From Cheiracanthium punctorium (Eukaryota > Arthropoda > Arachnida > Araneae > Cheiracanthiidae): DNA of 64,000 bases. The position numbers and the translations under genes are program-made. Under the pieces are notes generated by a model. The model was not told the origin of the DNA. It saw only the letters and a program-made list of their open reading frames with translations, and did not search any database. The stretch covers positions 62,001 through 126,000 of the forward strand of contig JAWZYV010015837.1 of assembly GCA_038373885.1 (NCBI GenBank), given 5' to 3'. Of this stretch, positions 12,957-25,315 are shown one piece after another (positions within the stretch are counted from its first letter, which is position 1; every line of letters starts with the position of its first letter).

Positions 12957-15900
12957 GTATTTTTTTATTTTTTCCCTTAAAATGTTATTGGTGTATGTAA
13001 AATTTTATCAAAATCTCACTAATTTTCTCAGCAATACACGAGTGGAGGATGTTGATAGATTTAAATAGTGCTTAAGTATTATTTTTTATGGTTAAAATAC
13101 TTAATAACTTGAGCTATTAAATCCAGTAAGAGGCAATTTTAAAAATGTTAAAAATTACCGTAAAAAGGTGAAATTCTTCAAATTTTTAAAACTTTAGAAC
13201 AGATGCGCGACCAGAAGATATAAACCGATTGAATATCTTTCTGACATGTTTGTATTCGACCAAACTCAAAAATTTTCCATGGTAATTAGACTTGAATTTT
13301 TTTTATAATTCTTTCGGTCCACCGTCCCGTACAATCCCCGCTTGCAGGTCAGCGCAATCATCGGTACTTTGTCTATTTATAAAAATCCAAGCACTCATTC
13401 ATGTCTTAAATTGAAAATATTCAAACTTTAAAACTTAAAATAATTTTGCGACATACTCAATCTTTTCCGTTTTTACACTCCATGCAAATATTCAAGTTAC
13501 ATATTTAGAAAAAAACTTTATTTTTCTAGTAGCGTTCACTCTAAAAGTAAAAACAATCGTATTCAAACAAGATCGCTTTCTTACTTGGCTTAACAGAACA
13601 GTAATTCTTGATATGAGGCTGTTGCGACCACTCTCGAAGAGTTTAATTGCAGTTGAAATGACTGTCCACGAACTTTGTTCTGTGACAGTCAAAGTTTCAA
13701 GGAAAACTTTTTGACATAATTGTGTTTTAGAGCCAATAGAAGCAAACAATTGAAAGGACAACCAAACTTTTCTCAATTAATATAAAACCAGTAAAATAGT
13801 GGTTTGAAATATAAAAGTTTCTTTTCAATTTAATTATACATTCCTTGATGAAGCAATATCAGTTTGATTTCGAGCGCTTCTATGAAATAAAGAAAAATGT
13901 ATAAATTTATATAATTAGTGGTTTCTGAAAATAGTAAAAGATTGCACAAACAGTATTCTTACATAATCTAAAATATAAATAATTTGAATCAAAATAAGGT
14001 GTTATTTAATTCATTAAAAAGTGTATAATCTTAGACTAACGGAAATCCTTCCCTATTGCAAAACTATACAGCTTGCCGTATATTAAACGCTTACCAGGGA
14101 ATGTTTCTAATAATATGCGAAGAAAAGCAAACATTAAAAAAAGACCTGTACTTTAGTAAAAATATTCAATAGTCAGAATGATTCAAAATATTGAGCTTGA
14201 GAACATATGAGACTACAGAAAATAACTACAAAAAGAAACTGCAGTATCTGTAAAGCCGTTTGACTGTATTCAGTAAAGAAAAATTGAGAATTTTATTTAT
14301 AAAATAAAGACGCACAGACAAAGGTATTTATAGTATCGTTAATAACTGTTTCATGTTAACTTGGTGAATTTTTGTTTTCTTAGCCAAAACTAAGTCATCT
14401 AAAGATGCTCGCTCTTGTTTTGTTGCTTTTGTACTTACTCTCTGCTGACAAAAGGCCTATTTGTTAATTTTTTTCCACTTACATTTTTTTCGAGTCTTAA
14501 CTACTTTTCGAGTATCAACTACTTCTTCGAGTCTTAACTACTTCGAGTCGAAACTACTTACAAGTTTAAAAAACAAGTGTTAACTTGTAAACTTACAAGT
14601 TTACAAGTTAGATTCTGGCTCCATGTAATATCAAATGAATCTTAAATAACAGGTGTACCGAAAGTAGTGTCCTTCTTTTGCATAAAATTCAAAGGAATGA
14701 ATTTTCAACAAGTCTTGAATTACAGACAAACCGTGCCTAAGCGTAGTATCCATATTTGTTAAATTTTAAAGAGAATTTTATAGATAATAATTTTTTTTTC
14801 TTCCAAGAAAAATGATAACCCCCCTCCCCTACCTTAACTTCCACCCTCCTTGGAGGATTATATTCGAAATGTTATGAAATCGATTTTTAGGCATTTGTGA
14901 ATGTTGTATTTTAGAGGAAGAATTTTATGGCTCTTTTCTTCTTTGAGATCACGCAGTCACGAATATGTGAAAAGAATGTTTGGCTCTTTACCCCCATAAG
15001 TTACGAATTTCGGAAAATGCTCTCCAGTGTAGCACCTACGATAAAACCCACAAACGTGCCCAAATTTCGTATTATTAGCTTCAATAGTTTTGACTAGGCG
15101 AGAATAACATTGACATACGAAAAAAGGGCATTACTTTCCAGTTCACTTATATTTTTGAATGACTGACTAGTGCAAGTTTTACAAGTAACAAGGCTTTGCA
15201 AAATTGTGTTTTATGATATTTTACGGTTGGTTCAATAAATTGATTTTTCATAACTGTAGTTTATCAGAACTTTTGGTTTTTACAAGCCCTTCTCTTTAAA
15301 CAGAAAATTACGTTTTCTGAGACAAGTATTACATACAATATAATTTGAGCGGATGTCTTTATTATGAAATGCATTTTAGATGAACAGTGATATGCCTCAT
15401 ATTTTTTAGAATTTGTGTAAAATATCACAAAGTGCAACTACAATAAAATAAATCATGCTGTGCTATTTAGTGTAGAATGTAAAACCTGTATACTGCGGCA
15501 AAAAAATCATATTTTTTAATAATTTTTTTCTGAAACATTTCACTGCCGCGTGTCACACCGTACATTCAGGGTAAGAAGGCGCACTTGTGCGGGAGTATGC
15601 CACGCCTGACATAAGAATAGAATGAAATAATAAATAACAAAATAATCAAATAAGTATTCATAATAAAAATAAACCAATCAATCATATCTGAGTATAATTG
15701 CCTCTGTTATAAGAAAAGGAAACTAAATGATTACAAAGAGACGTACTAGTAGGCTTAGATAAATATTGGTCTGCCGATTTAATTCGCTAGTAAAATTAAA
15801 TACTTATTTTTTCAATTGAATTTTCATTGTTATTTCATCAACAACGTAACAGCAGTGTGTATTTGATAGGGGGAAAAATGTTTACATTGCTTCATTTGTT

Positions 15901-16515
15901 TTATCATCGTTTTATGCTTTTGCTTTTACACTGTTTTATTCTTTTATAAAATGTGGGCGTTTCTCATAAAATCTGTGTACAAATTAAAATTTTATGTGTT
16001 TTTTAAAAATGATATTTTATTAGAGAGAGAACATTAAAATGAAAAATTATTACTGTTAAAATACAAAATGATCACACTTACAATTAACGACTAATAGCAT
16101 GCCCAACTTCGTCAGTCTGTGCGAAATGAGAAGAGAAAAGTTAATAACAGTTAATAAAATCCAACAAATATACTCTAGTAACACAAATTCAATGATATAA
16201 AAAAAATAAAATAGGAAGAGATAAGTTAAAATTTTACTGAAGGCGGCATCGCGTACAAAAGAAACTGCGGCATATATCCCATTTTGTACGGTACATACGT
16301 AATACACCACAAATGCCTGTCCTCGCAACGAAAAATGACGTAACCATATACACAACACTCTTTACAGGTGCTGCACATAGTTTTGAATTTGAAATCATGA
16401 ATGGATTCAGTAAATAGCATACAAAACGTACTTAAGCATAACGTACTTAAGAGGCTGGACAGTGAAATCATGCGCTTATCTCAAAATACGGATTGCACAG
16501 TTACAGGTAATCTCT
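12957..16515. other. AT-rich DNA, no recognised gene
   Basis: It includes a small irregular repeat at 14490-14610, where CGAGTCTTAACTACTT recurs three to four times and is followed by a palindromic ACTTGTAAACTTACAAGTTT stretch. No other repeat family or conserved frame was recognised. A 94-codon minus-strand frame at 13492-13776 has no resemblance to anything I know. Confidence 0.5.
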
Positions 16516-16519
16516 TTCT

Positions 16520-16645
16520 GGTAGGGATTCACACTATACACTGATTAAAGAAATCTCGCTGCACACCTATGCTGCGAGTCTGACTGTCATCTAATGATAA
16601 TTAAAAGACATACAAGGGGTGCGGCATCTGTCCCGGATGCGACGA
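16520..16645 (+). repeat. dispersed repeat (inverted partner at 51885-52010)
   Basis: The blocks CTATACACTGATTAAAGAAA, TGCTGCGAGTCTGACT, AAAGACATACAAGGGGTGCG and GCATCTGTCCCGGA match the reverse complement of 51885-52010 in order. Coding potential is absent. This is probably the end of a longer transposon. Confidence 0.6.
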
Positions 16646-18139
16646 ATTTCACGGAGTTAACCTAAATAAAATTTTAGATTTAGTTTTATTCATCTTTTAA
16701 GTGAAAATTAAAGTTGAACAGAAAGAGGAAAAGAGTGCTCCAATTTATCTATTATCCTATAAAGTGCTTAAAAGTAAATAAAGGATCATTGACAAAAAAT
16801 AGTCTTTATATTTTGCCATTCAGTATTCAAGCCTTTTTTTTCAAAACTCAACCATTCATAAATATCCATAAACATAGCTTTAATATTTAATTAATATATT
16901 TAAAAATAGCAAATATTATACTTTTTTTTTTCAAAATTCCATAAAAACAAAGCTTCCATTTTTAGTTAAAACAATTTCCAAAAGAAAAAAATACCCCCAT
17001 TTTCTTTCTTTTTTTTTAAAGAAATGCCCTTCAGAGTAAAAAATTGTTTCATCAATATATCGTGACTCTTCTACAGATGAAAGGCAGGCACATAATTAAG
17101 CCCTGACGAAAAAGCGAAGTGAATAAATGTTCGCTCTTCAAATTATTTGACAGAAAGAAAATAGAAATTGAATATAAAATTTACTTAAATCCTCTTCATA
17201 AGGAGTAAAATAATGTTTCGTCACAGTTCACTTCTAGCCTCTCTTTTATTCTATCTTCATTAACCGATGAAAGTTCAAATTTCCCGATTAGAGACAGCTG
17301 CTATCATCGAAGTCCATACTTTCACAAAAATACCTAAGAAATCGTTGCAATTATATCTGAAAATTGCAAAGAAAAGTTCTTTCCTTAAAAAAAAGAACTC
17401 TTTCTCATAATCAATCAAATTCTTCCGAGAGGATAAATGACAATTTGAATTATCTTGCTGTCATTGGGTGAAATTTTTAATGAAGAGAAACGGAAGTGAT
17501 TCCGGTAAATATCTCCTGATGTCTGCGGTATAATTTCTTATCAAGACTTTCCATTTATCATACATTTAGAAAATGATGAATTATATTAGAAGTCTTTTGT
17601 CTAAGAATACTTCTTAATAGGAAAAGTTTTAGAGAAATGCCGTCGGTGGTGTAATTTCGTTTTCAGGAAATTTCAAACATTGAAATGCTATTCGATAGGT
17701 ATTATTGGAATTTAAAATGCATATTTTTTTATAATTCTTTTTCTTTACTGTTTACTATCTTATTTAGAACGTATAAACCTTAGTGTATTTCTATTCAAAC
17801 ACAGCCAGATATCTCTTTAGAGAAGGAAGACTGTTACCAGGAAATGAAAAACGACAGTTCAGATATGTATAAAGCAGTACGTCTGGTGGTAGTCTGCGAC
17901 ATAATCAGGACACACGCAGAGTACGTCCTCGATGTCAAGGGATAAGACTAGAATAAGGAGAGAAAGTTACTGATCTATTACTGATCTATACACCAAATCA
18001 GACATTCGTTATGAATGACTAATTTTTGATGCAATCGTGATAAACTATCTGAACGCAAAGGAAAGGCTTCGAACAGAGTTGCGGTAGATTGACCAGTCGA
18101 CAAGAGGAGGCAAAAGGCTTAAAGTAATAAGCACGTTTG
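16646..18139. other. AT-rich DNA, no recognised gene
   Basis: No frame of interest. Runs of T and A at 16840-17030 are typical of decayed repeats. Confidence 0.55.
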
Positions 18140-18515
18140 GCCGTGGCAGACTAGCTGTAAGAGGCGTCATTGACGTGCCCGAAGGTTTGCGGGTTCGATT
18201 CTGGTACCAGTCAAAGACCGCCGTGCTCGCCAATAACGACTGGGTTACTTTAAATACGTCGTGGTCGCAATGTCCTTCAAGTTTCCATGCAAAATGATAC
18301 CCCTGAGGGTGGCAAAAACTAAGTGCTGGGTCTTCTGCATGGCACTCAAAATTTAGAAGCCTTGCTAAGGGTCGGTAGTGCTCCTGAATGAGGTAGAAAT
18401 GAACTCTTTGGGAGTTGGTAGTAGAAACTAACACTTTCTTGGTAGGTGCTCGATGTAATCTTGATTTGGGGTTGGTAAAAAATGCTTTAAAAAAGCAGAA
18501 GTGCCTATCCCCCAT
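18140..18515 (+). repeat. tRNA-derived SINE (family 2)
   Basis: The head reads GGCCGTGGCAGACTAGCTGT and continues to a well-preserved B box, GCGGGTTCGATTCTGG, at 18189-18204, as in a tRNA gene. The body carries CGTCGTGGTCGCAATGTCC and TGATACCCCTGAGGGTGGC, followed by TCTTCTGCATGGCACTC. These are words I associate with a spider SINE family. Pol III would be expected to drive transcription from the internal A and B boxes. The 3' end is approximate. A 156-codon minus-strand frame lies antisense to this unit and is not a gene. Confidence 0.7.
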
Positions 18516-19997
18516 TAATCTATGAAAATCAGACCAGCAGAAAAAAATAAGCGCGCTTTAAACTAACTTTTAAATGCATAGCAAAACTAGGCGCAAAATA
18601 CCGCTAGAAAGTCACTGAACACGAGAGTCTGGCATTAGCAGAGTCGCACTATAACGGAGTTTTTGCTTTGACTTTTTTAATATTAATTCGCATTGTGACG
18701 GATTAAATGAGGTTCGATACGCTTAGTCACTGTATAAGAAGACATTAGAATACTTAAAACTGTTTATTTAAAAGAACTATTGAAGCGTAATCTTATAACA
18801 GTTTTCTTTTACATCATCAATAAGTACAGAGAATAAACGGTATTTGTCGAAAAAACACAATTTTACAGCGGAATATATTTTAAACAAATAGAAAATTTCA
18901 CTCAAAGATATCTCAGATACAAAGAAATCATACACAAAAAGAAAAATGTTATTTACTCGCTCTATGGATATGCAGTCTAATGGTAAAAAAATTCAAAATG
19001 TTGTATCTAAACTGAAAAAAAAGACTAGTAATTACACGTACAGCTGTAAAATTGAATTAAAGTTTTCAATATTTACTTTTTTATTGATTTTACTTTTGGG
19101 AAACATTAAAAATTCTGTAGATATATAAAATAGAATGTGTTTTCTAATTTTCAGTGTGGACAATAATTAATACAATTTATATGCATAAAAAATACATGAA
19201 CAATGCAAAACATTTTTAATTAAAATCTTCTTTATTTTTTCAGTTTTCCCCTTTAACCAAATCTTTAAAGAGAAAAATAATTAGAAAAAGAATAAGAAGT
19301 ACTTTCAATTAGTGAACATAAAGAAACGTAATTGTCTTTTTATTAGCGTAGAATCAGCAGCTAATCTTTAAATATTTTATCATCAGGCTTTCTTGTTTTT
19401 AAATGCGAAGAATCAAATTCTGTAACAGATGAATGATTTAATGAAATGCTAGATAATGAAAAAAAAAATCTGGAAGAAAAAAAACATGTTTTGTTAATTA
19501 TAATATTTACACGATGGAAGAAATTATTTTAAAAACAGATAATGAAGCATAAGAAACCATTTTGGAAAAATAAAAGTTTTTGAATTTTGCTATGCAATAT
19601 TTTTTTGTGAGTAAATATAAGAAATTGCGTCACTATTAAAAAAAGTTGAATTGCTTGTTCATTTTGTTAATTTCTAAAACTCAGAATTTCGGATTGCAAG
19701 AATTTTCAAAACAAACCATCTGCTTTGAAGAAAAAGATTTGTTTTCCGCAGTTTACAAATACAGAGGGTTTTGTAATTTATTATGAAAATGGACTAGTTT
19801 GAAGACCTTTGAAAGCAAAGCAATAAAATCAAATAATATGTTTCGGATACACATATCATTTTGTACATGACACATGTTATTTAAATTAATTTTTTTAAAC
19901 AGGTGGAAGGACTGTTGAAATGTAGTTTAAACAATGCCTGTTCAGTCCATAGACTTTAATGTATTCCAAGATTTTTAAGTACCCAATAAATAAATTA
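18516..19997. other. AT-rich DNA, no recognised gene
   Basis: Nothing identifiable. Small frames are lysine- and phenylalanine-rich. Confidence 0.55.
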
Positions 19998-20661
19998 CAA
20001 GGTGAGTCCAAAAAGTGTGGTGAATGGTGTCAAAAAAATAAAGGAAAGAAGAGTTAGAAAACGAAATAACATTTCTGGGTTTAAAGTAATTATTATTAGT
20101 TACAACACGTTTCTGACGTGAATTGTAAAGCTGCTGGAAACTGATAGCAAAAGCTTTTTTAGGAATCCTTCGTAGCACTGATGTCACACATTATTCAATA
20201 TGTCATCATTTCCACATGCTGTCAGAAAGCATAGGCATTTCAAAACTTCATTTTAGCGGGATCAAGAAGTTTAAATGTGCCAGATCTAAGGAATACGGAG
20301 GGTATTAAAATTCCAGCTCGAGTCTCACCCTTTGATAGATTCGTTTTCGTCTCTAAACCGTTTAAATCAATCACTAGAAACACTTTTATTAGTTGATTCC
20401 CCTAGTATACTTTCATTAACATATCGTGTATCTAGAGTTATTGTGCCTAATTTGCTGCAAAAAATGATGGTTACGCTTTGTTCTATATAGCAATGACACT
20501 CCTTCACACACTGACTGCATTAAATGGTTATAGCACATTTCAGCTCAACTGTCTTAATTTGGGCTCTGGGGACATTAGTTCCGGTGTCTTTCATAGCGCA
20601 TGCGTGAATTCAGCATCCTAACTCTCTGGGGCCAATCATTGAACTTTTCGGATGCACCTTG
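19998..20661 (-). mobile_element. mariner element, internally deleted, with both ends
   Basis: The left end CAAGGTGAGTCCAAAAAGTG and the right end, read in reverse complement as CAAGGTGCATCCGAAAAGTT, form imperfect terminal inverted repeats. Each is flanked by TA (19996-19997 and 20662-20663), the target duplication used by the Tc1/mariner superfamily. The 664-bp length is about half that of a full mariner, consistent with a central deletion of the transposase. It cannot move on its own. Confidence 0.8.
20020..20560 (-). pseudogene. mariner transposase remnant (N- and C-terminal parts fused by deletion)
   Basis: On the minus strand the N-terminal DNA-binding region ends in DWFKRFRDENESIKG at about 20330-20380, matching the WFKRF block that closes the mariner helix-turn-helix domain. 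Within about 20 codons it changes to PPYSLDLAHLNF near 20280-20310, the block carrying the third catalytic aspartate in mariner (DD34D). A C-terminal IPKKAFAISFQQLY with a VVTNNNYF tail follows at 20080-20170. The first two catalytic aspartates are gone, and several stops interrupt the frame. Identification is by motif order; the exact mariner subfamily is not determined. Confidence 0.75.
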
Positions 20662-22902
20662 TACGTAGTTGATTGCATTCAAGAAAGGACATGCAGAATT
20701 AGATATTACAACATCATAAATGATCAGTTTCAACGTTCTAATTGCTTTAATGAGATAAGAATAGTCCCTCAAAACATTAACCGAACTTTGGACCTCATTG
20801 TAAAAAGTAAACTTTTTGTGCAGTTTTTGAAGAACCGAAATCTTCTGTGTATCTTGGAAATGAACGATTATTGTAAAGATGTTTCCGGGGTACAATTTTC
20901 ATGCTGCTTCAATATTATTTTTTTAACAAATGAAGAAGTAAAACATGTTTTGATATCGAGATTTGTTTGTTACGTTTTACAATGCGGTTCAATGTTCATT
21001 TAGTTTTTGGGGAAATGTACATACATGTATCCTTATGTACATACAGACCCATAGATACAGATGCTACGCTGAAACTAGTCAAAATAGATTCACGAATGGT
21101 CAAAAAAAAAAAGAAAAAAAAAAAGGATACGCTATTTTTTGCGATTACAGTAGTTTACTTCGTACAAATAAGTGATGAAACAGTAGAATGTAAATTACAA
21201 TTTAACTTCTAGAATTTTAAAGTTTTACCTTCTCAAACAGATTTAAAAGTTAAATTCATTTTATTGAAATACTTCATTTATCACTTCTGAGATTCAATAA
21301 AAGTTCTTTCATTACTGTAAAATATCGGTAATGAAAATATGAACTATAATAATATTATTTCAGGTTTAAATTAACGTAGTATACTTCTTAAGATTCTGTA
21401 AAGATCTGCAAACCAATGAGAAGTTGTTTAATGTTAACAAATGTGTCACTAAAATCTGCTTGTGACATTATCGGGCAATTTCCTCTACAATAAGACTCCG
21501 CGAAACAGATTCTGAGGATATGCATCGATTCCAATAAATGTCTGACCCATTTTAAACACGAATAGCTAAATATATGATTGGAGATTGAACTGTGCCGTTT
21601 GCTGCACTGGTACTAGAGAAATAGTTACGTTTTGACAGATACAGATGTTAAAATTCGTAAGCAATTCTCAGGGAGAGGACTTCTAAGAATGTCTAGTTTG
21701 TAGTTAATCGTTCTTGAATGAGCTCACGTCGTCTGAAAACGTCCTTTTTCTAACTAAGCAGATCGCCTCCAGAGTTCTCTCTCCAAGCGAAATTTGTAAT
21801 TAATTTTCATGTCTGAACATGCTTAAAAATATCGAATAAAATTAACTTCGTTGCATATAATTTAGCTCGATATTTTTATTCGTGTATTTTGAAAAACTGT
21901 ACTTTTCTAGTAGCCTTCAAAAAATGGTACGCTTCTGCCTTCAATCATAATTTTTAATATAAAAATATAGAAAAATGCGGAAAACCTTTATAATTACGAA
22001 TACTTTTAAAAAGTCATGATTTCACATCGAAGCCTTTAAGAACATTTTCTAAAAATTTTAGCAATTCGAAAGTTGTATACAGCACACTTCACTTAAACAA
22101 TATAATTTACAGTGTACAACAAAAACTCATTGTGCTAGACAAATATAAATTAAGCTCATCTTCTGCACATTTTGAAAAGTACTTGAAATTTTTTACATTG
22201 TATATTACATTTCAAAAGCAGGGCAAAAAGCTCTATCCAATAACTAACTCTGAAAAGAAATGGTGCAAGTCTCTGAAGTATTTTCACTCAATTAAGTAAA
22301 GCTTTATTGTCACAGTCTCTGAATACACCAGCTTTCTTTCTCAAGATCATGGCACACATTTGTTTTTATGCAAGAGAAACCCAAACATTAGTTGATAATA
22401 TTCTTCTTTTGTCAGAGTCCGTTATAGGCGAACAGAGATCATTAAGTGCTAGATCAAGATGTTCCAACTCATCTAATGAGCAAACAAAGACAATTTGTGC
22501 AAACATGTATTGATTCAAACCGCTTTTCGGCAAACTTACGAGCCGTTAGTTATGGATTTCCAATCCTTTCCGTGATTCAGCCTATTGGAGAAAGTTTTTT
22601 TTTTTAATATGTTTTGAGCTGAATTATCCTGATCCAAGAAAGCAGTTTGCATTTATTCATACTTTGATTCTAATTCCGATATTTTTATCTAGCACTTTTT
22701 TAGATAATAAAGTATATTTATTTATTTTGTTCTAAAGTTTTAATGTGAAATTTTTTTGGATTAATATAATTAATAATAGGAGATTCCTATTATTAATAGT
22801 AGGTAGTTATGGTTAGTTATGGCTTTAGGTAGTTATAAATTCCTATCTTTTAATGGAAGTAATAGATAAAAAAACTTTGGAATAAATCTTGAAATAAAGT
22901 TA
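20662..22902. other. AT-rich DNA, no recognised gene
   Basis: Contains a poly-A/AAG run at 21102-21124 and short ACATACATGTA-type words at 21017-21046. A frame at 20659-21003 (114 codons) starts just inside the mariner end and shows no family motifs. Confidence 0.5.
22769..22797. repeat. perfect 13-bp palindrome with 3-nt loop
   Basis: ATTAATAATAGGA and its reverse complement are separated by GAT. Next to it, TAGTTATGG and TAGGTAGTTAT words recur through 22800-22840. Confidence 0.85.
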
Positions 22903-23465
22903 CACTACTGGCCAAAAGTATTGCAAAATTCAGAAATCTAACCCTTTTCAAGAGGAAGCCCCTTTCCCCCGTCAAAATTAAAAATTGATATAATTAATAT
23001 TTTTTAATGCCAACATGTTAAATTAATTACTTCAAAGACAAGATAGCAGTAAGTTAAAGAACAAAAATAATTATTTAATTTATTGAAAAACTAGCAAAAA
23101 TAATATATAGGTTATTATAGAAATCATAATCCATTGTGGCTCGCCGGAATAAAATTAAATAAAGAATTAATTTCAAGTTATTCTGCAAAAAGTGGATAGT
23201 AAATAAATGCAATTGAACTACACATCATTTATGATGTTGCTGAGCAGCCTTGACTTTGATCACAACAGACAGTCTTTTAGATATGTAATCTACAATGTTT
23301 TACAGCACTTCCTTTGGTGTTTCATGGTGCCAACTTAAATTATTGGTTCCCGAAGCTCTCATTTTGTTTTGTGATTTTCAGATGCATTCCTTCCATTTTT
23401 TTCGGGGCTTATTCTTGAAAAGATGGTTAGATTTCTCAAACTTGCAATACTTTTGGCCAGTAGTG
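22903..23465 (-). mobile_element. Tc1-like element, internally deleted, with intact ends
   Basis: The left end CACTACTGGCCAAAAGTATT continues GCAAAATTCAGAAATCTAAC, and the reverse complement of the right end is identical for the first 24 bases. Similarity then extends over about 60 bp (AGAAATCTAACC, TTTTCAAGA, AAGCCCC). TA flanks both sides (22901-22902 and 23466-23467). At 563 bp the copy is non-autonomous. The well-matched ends suggest it was mobilised in trans fairly recently compared with the mariner copy at 20 kb. Confidence 0.85.
23226..23340 (-). pseudogene. Tc1-like transposase C-terminal remnant
   Basis: The minus strand encodes W-H-H-E-TPKEVL, a stop, then VDYISKRLSVVIKVKAA and QQHHK before a stop. 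This parallels the Tc1 C-terminus, where a W..I..E block is followed by L..S(M)PRR...VI...GG. Everything upstream, including the catalytic triad, is missing. It lies inside the 22903-23465 element in the expected orientation. Confidence 0.6.
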
Positions 23466-24773
23466 TATTACTAAAAATGAAATACTATACTTATTCATGG
23501 AATTTATTTAAAAAAATGTTAAATAAAGGCTATTTTATTAAAATGCATAAATCTTTTATTTTTATTTTTTGTTATCAGAAAATTAAATATGATTTTTAGA
23601 AAAAGAAGAAATATTGAAGAAAGAACAAGGCAAAGAAGCAAAGTTTTCAGAAGAACCAGATCATAAAAAGCCTCCTTGACCTTTCAAGATTCAAGCGTAC
23701 TCGGTAGTATTTCAACGAGAAAGTGTAAGCAACGAAAAGCAACACTTCATATGAAAATGGCACTTATGGAAATACTGTAATTTTTCTCTCTTTAAAAACC
23801 AGCCCTAAGTGTTACTGTAAAAATGATGGGTTAATAAAAAATTATTTAAGTGAAAGAAAAAATTATAAAGAATAAAAAATAATCATTTTCCTTAAATAAA
23901 TATATTAAAGTTAGATAATACACATCGTCCTTGTCAAACCAATATATGCCATATTCATAAAGTTTATTTATTATTACCAGTTTTATTAGCAGTTATTATT
24001 ATTGAATTATTGAATATGTAAATGTTATTGAATTTTCCTATGCTTAATTCATGCAGATAAAAGCTTACTTCCAAAATAAATTCTTAATATCACAAAGTTA
24101 GGCATGTGAAATTTTACTTTCAATGGATATATTTTTATGAGAAAAATTAATAGTCCATACAAATGATGTCAGAAATTAACCTATGACTGCAAGCATCAGC
24201 AAAAATTACAGAAAGTTATTCAAACAGTATGGGCACAAATGGGTTAAAATGCATATTAGTTTGTTAAACACACTTATTTAACTGTACGCACCTGAGCGCG
24301 AGGAAAATCTGAAGTTTTCCCCTCTCCCATTGGAATAGTTCCCTTCAAATGCTAACGAAGTATTTTGAAATAATCAACCTTCATAACCCCGAATTAATAT
24401 CGTTTGAGTGACAAGGTACTAAGCAGTTTATTCACTTACTAATGAAAATGTCACAGTTTTCGCTTCAAACGAAGCAAATTCAAGCTGTGAGATATTTCTG
24501 CGAACGGGGGTCTTCAAGCCAATCATATCCCAGGAGTGTTAAACAAAGCATCAAACTCGCATTTGTTCAAACAATGAAAATTCCCAATTTATTGAACCAT
24601 AGTTGAGAACGAGGGCATTTGGAAGTTATTTTGGCCAGTCCTTATTGCGTGTCATGCATTTAATAAAGTTGGAGCATTCAGACAGACCTTACTTCAAGTA
24701 ATGGTTCTCTTTAATAACTGGATTTATATTCGAATATTTTTAATTAAATGTCCTTATGGTTTTATTTTAAAGT

Positions 24774-24817
24774 TCTGGGTTATAGAAAAGCTTCCTGTAG
24801 CTTTTCTATTACCCAGA
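24774..24817. repeat. strong hairpin, 19-bp arms, 6-nt loop
   Basis: TCTGGGTTATAGAAAAGCT pairs with AGCTTTTCTATTACCCAGA with a single mismatch, and the loop is TCCTGT. No gene is adjacent. Confidence 0.9.
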
Positions 24818-25281
24818 AATATGATTTAATCAAACTGTTTTTAAATTCGGGAATATTTAGTTGTCGTGCATAACTCAGGTATCAAATGACCACAACTTCG
24901 TTATGCTCTTTATTTGCGGTAAAAAAAAAGAAGTATACACCAGCTGCTTTAAAACTTTTATTTAACAACTATTCAAAAGAAGCATATTATATATTGCAGT
25001 GTGATGCTGGCCAGCTTAAAAAATACGTGTTACTAGAACAGTCGAACAGACGTGAAGTGACAGAAAAATTCGAATAACGAGAAAACTTCTCTTTAGAGAA
25101 ACATGTACCTGGCAGAAAAGTAAGCGCCAATTACAGAGTTACAATAAATTTAGTATAATGTGTCTGAAGTAAAAAGGCAGCGATTGGATAATTTTGAAAG
25201 CAGGTTCATGATAGCAGTAGTATAGTCATATGGGGGAATTACGGATCCCTCTCGGGCAAATAATGGTCCCTCATTGTGCAG

Positions 25282-25282
<1 letters not shown>

Positions 25283-25315
<33 letters not shown>
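25283..25315 (+). repeat. (ATT)n microsatellite
   Basis: About eleven ATT units in a row. Confidence 0.95.

Noticed and set aside
12623..13000. Long overlapping frames rich in tyrosine and isoleucine on both strands
   Set aside because: They are translations of a TA/CATA microsatellite and have no protein character.
16226..16471. Cysteine-spaced peptide on the minus strand (CSTCKECC and FRCEDRHLWC) resembling a piggyBac C-terminal zinc-binding domain
   Set aside because: The spacing is only partly right, key histidines are missing and no neighbouring transposase sequence supports it.
18045..18515. 156-codon minus-strand open frame
   Set aside because: It lies antisense to a tRNA-derived SINE; the frame is a by-product of the repeat and has no family motif.
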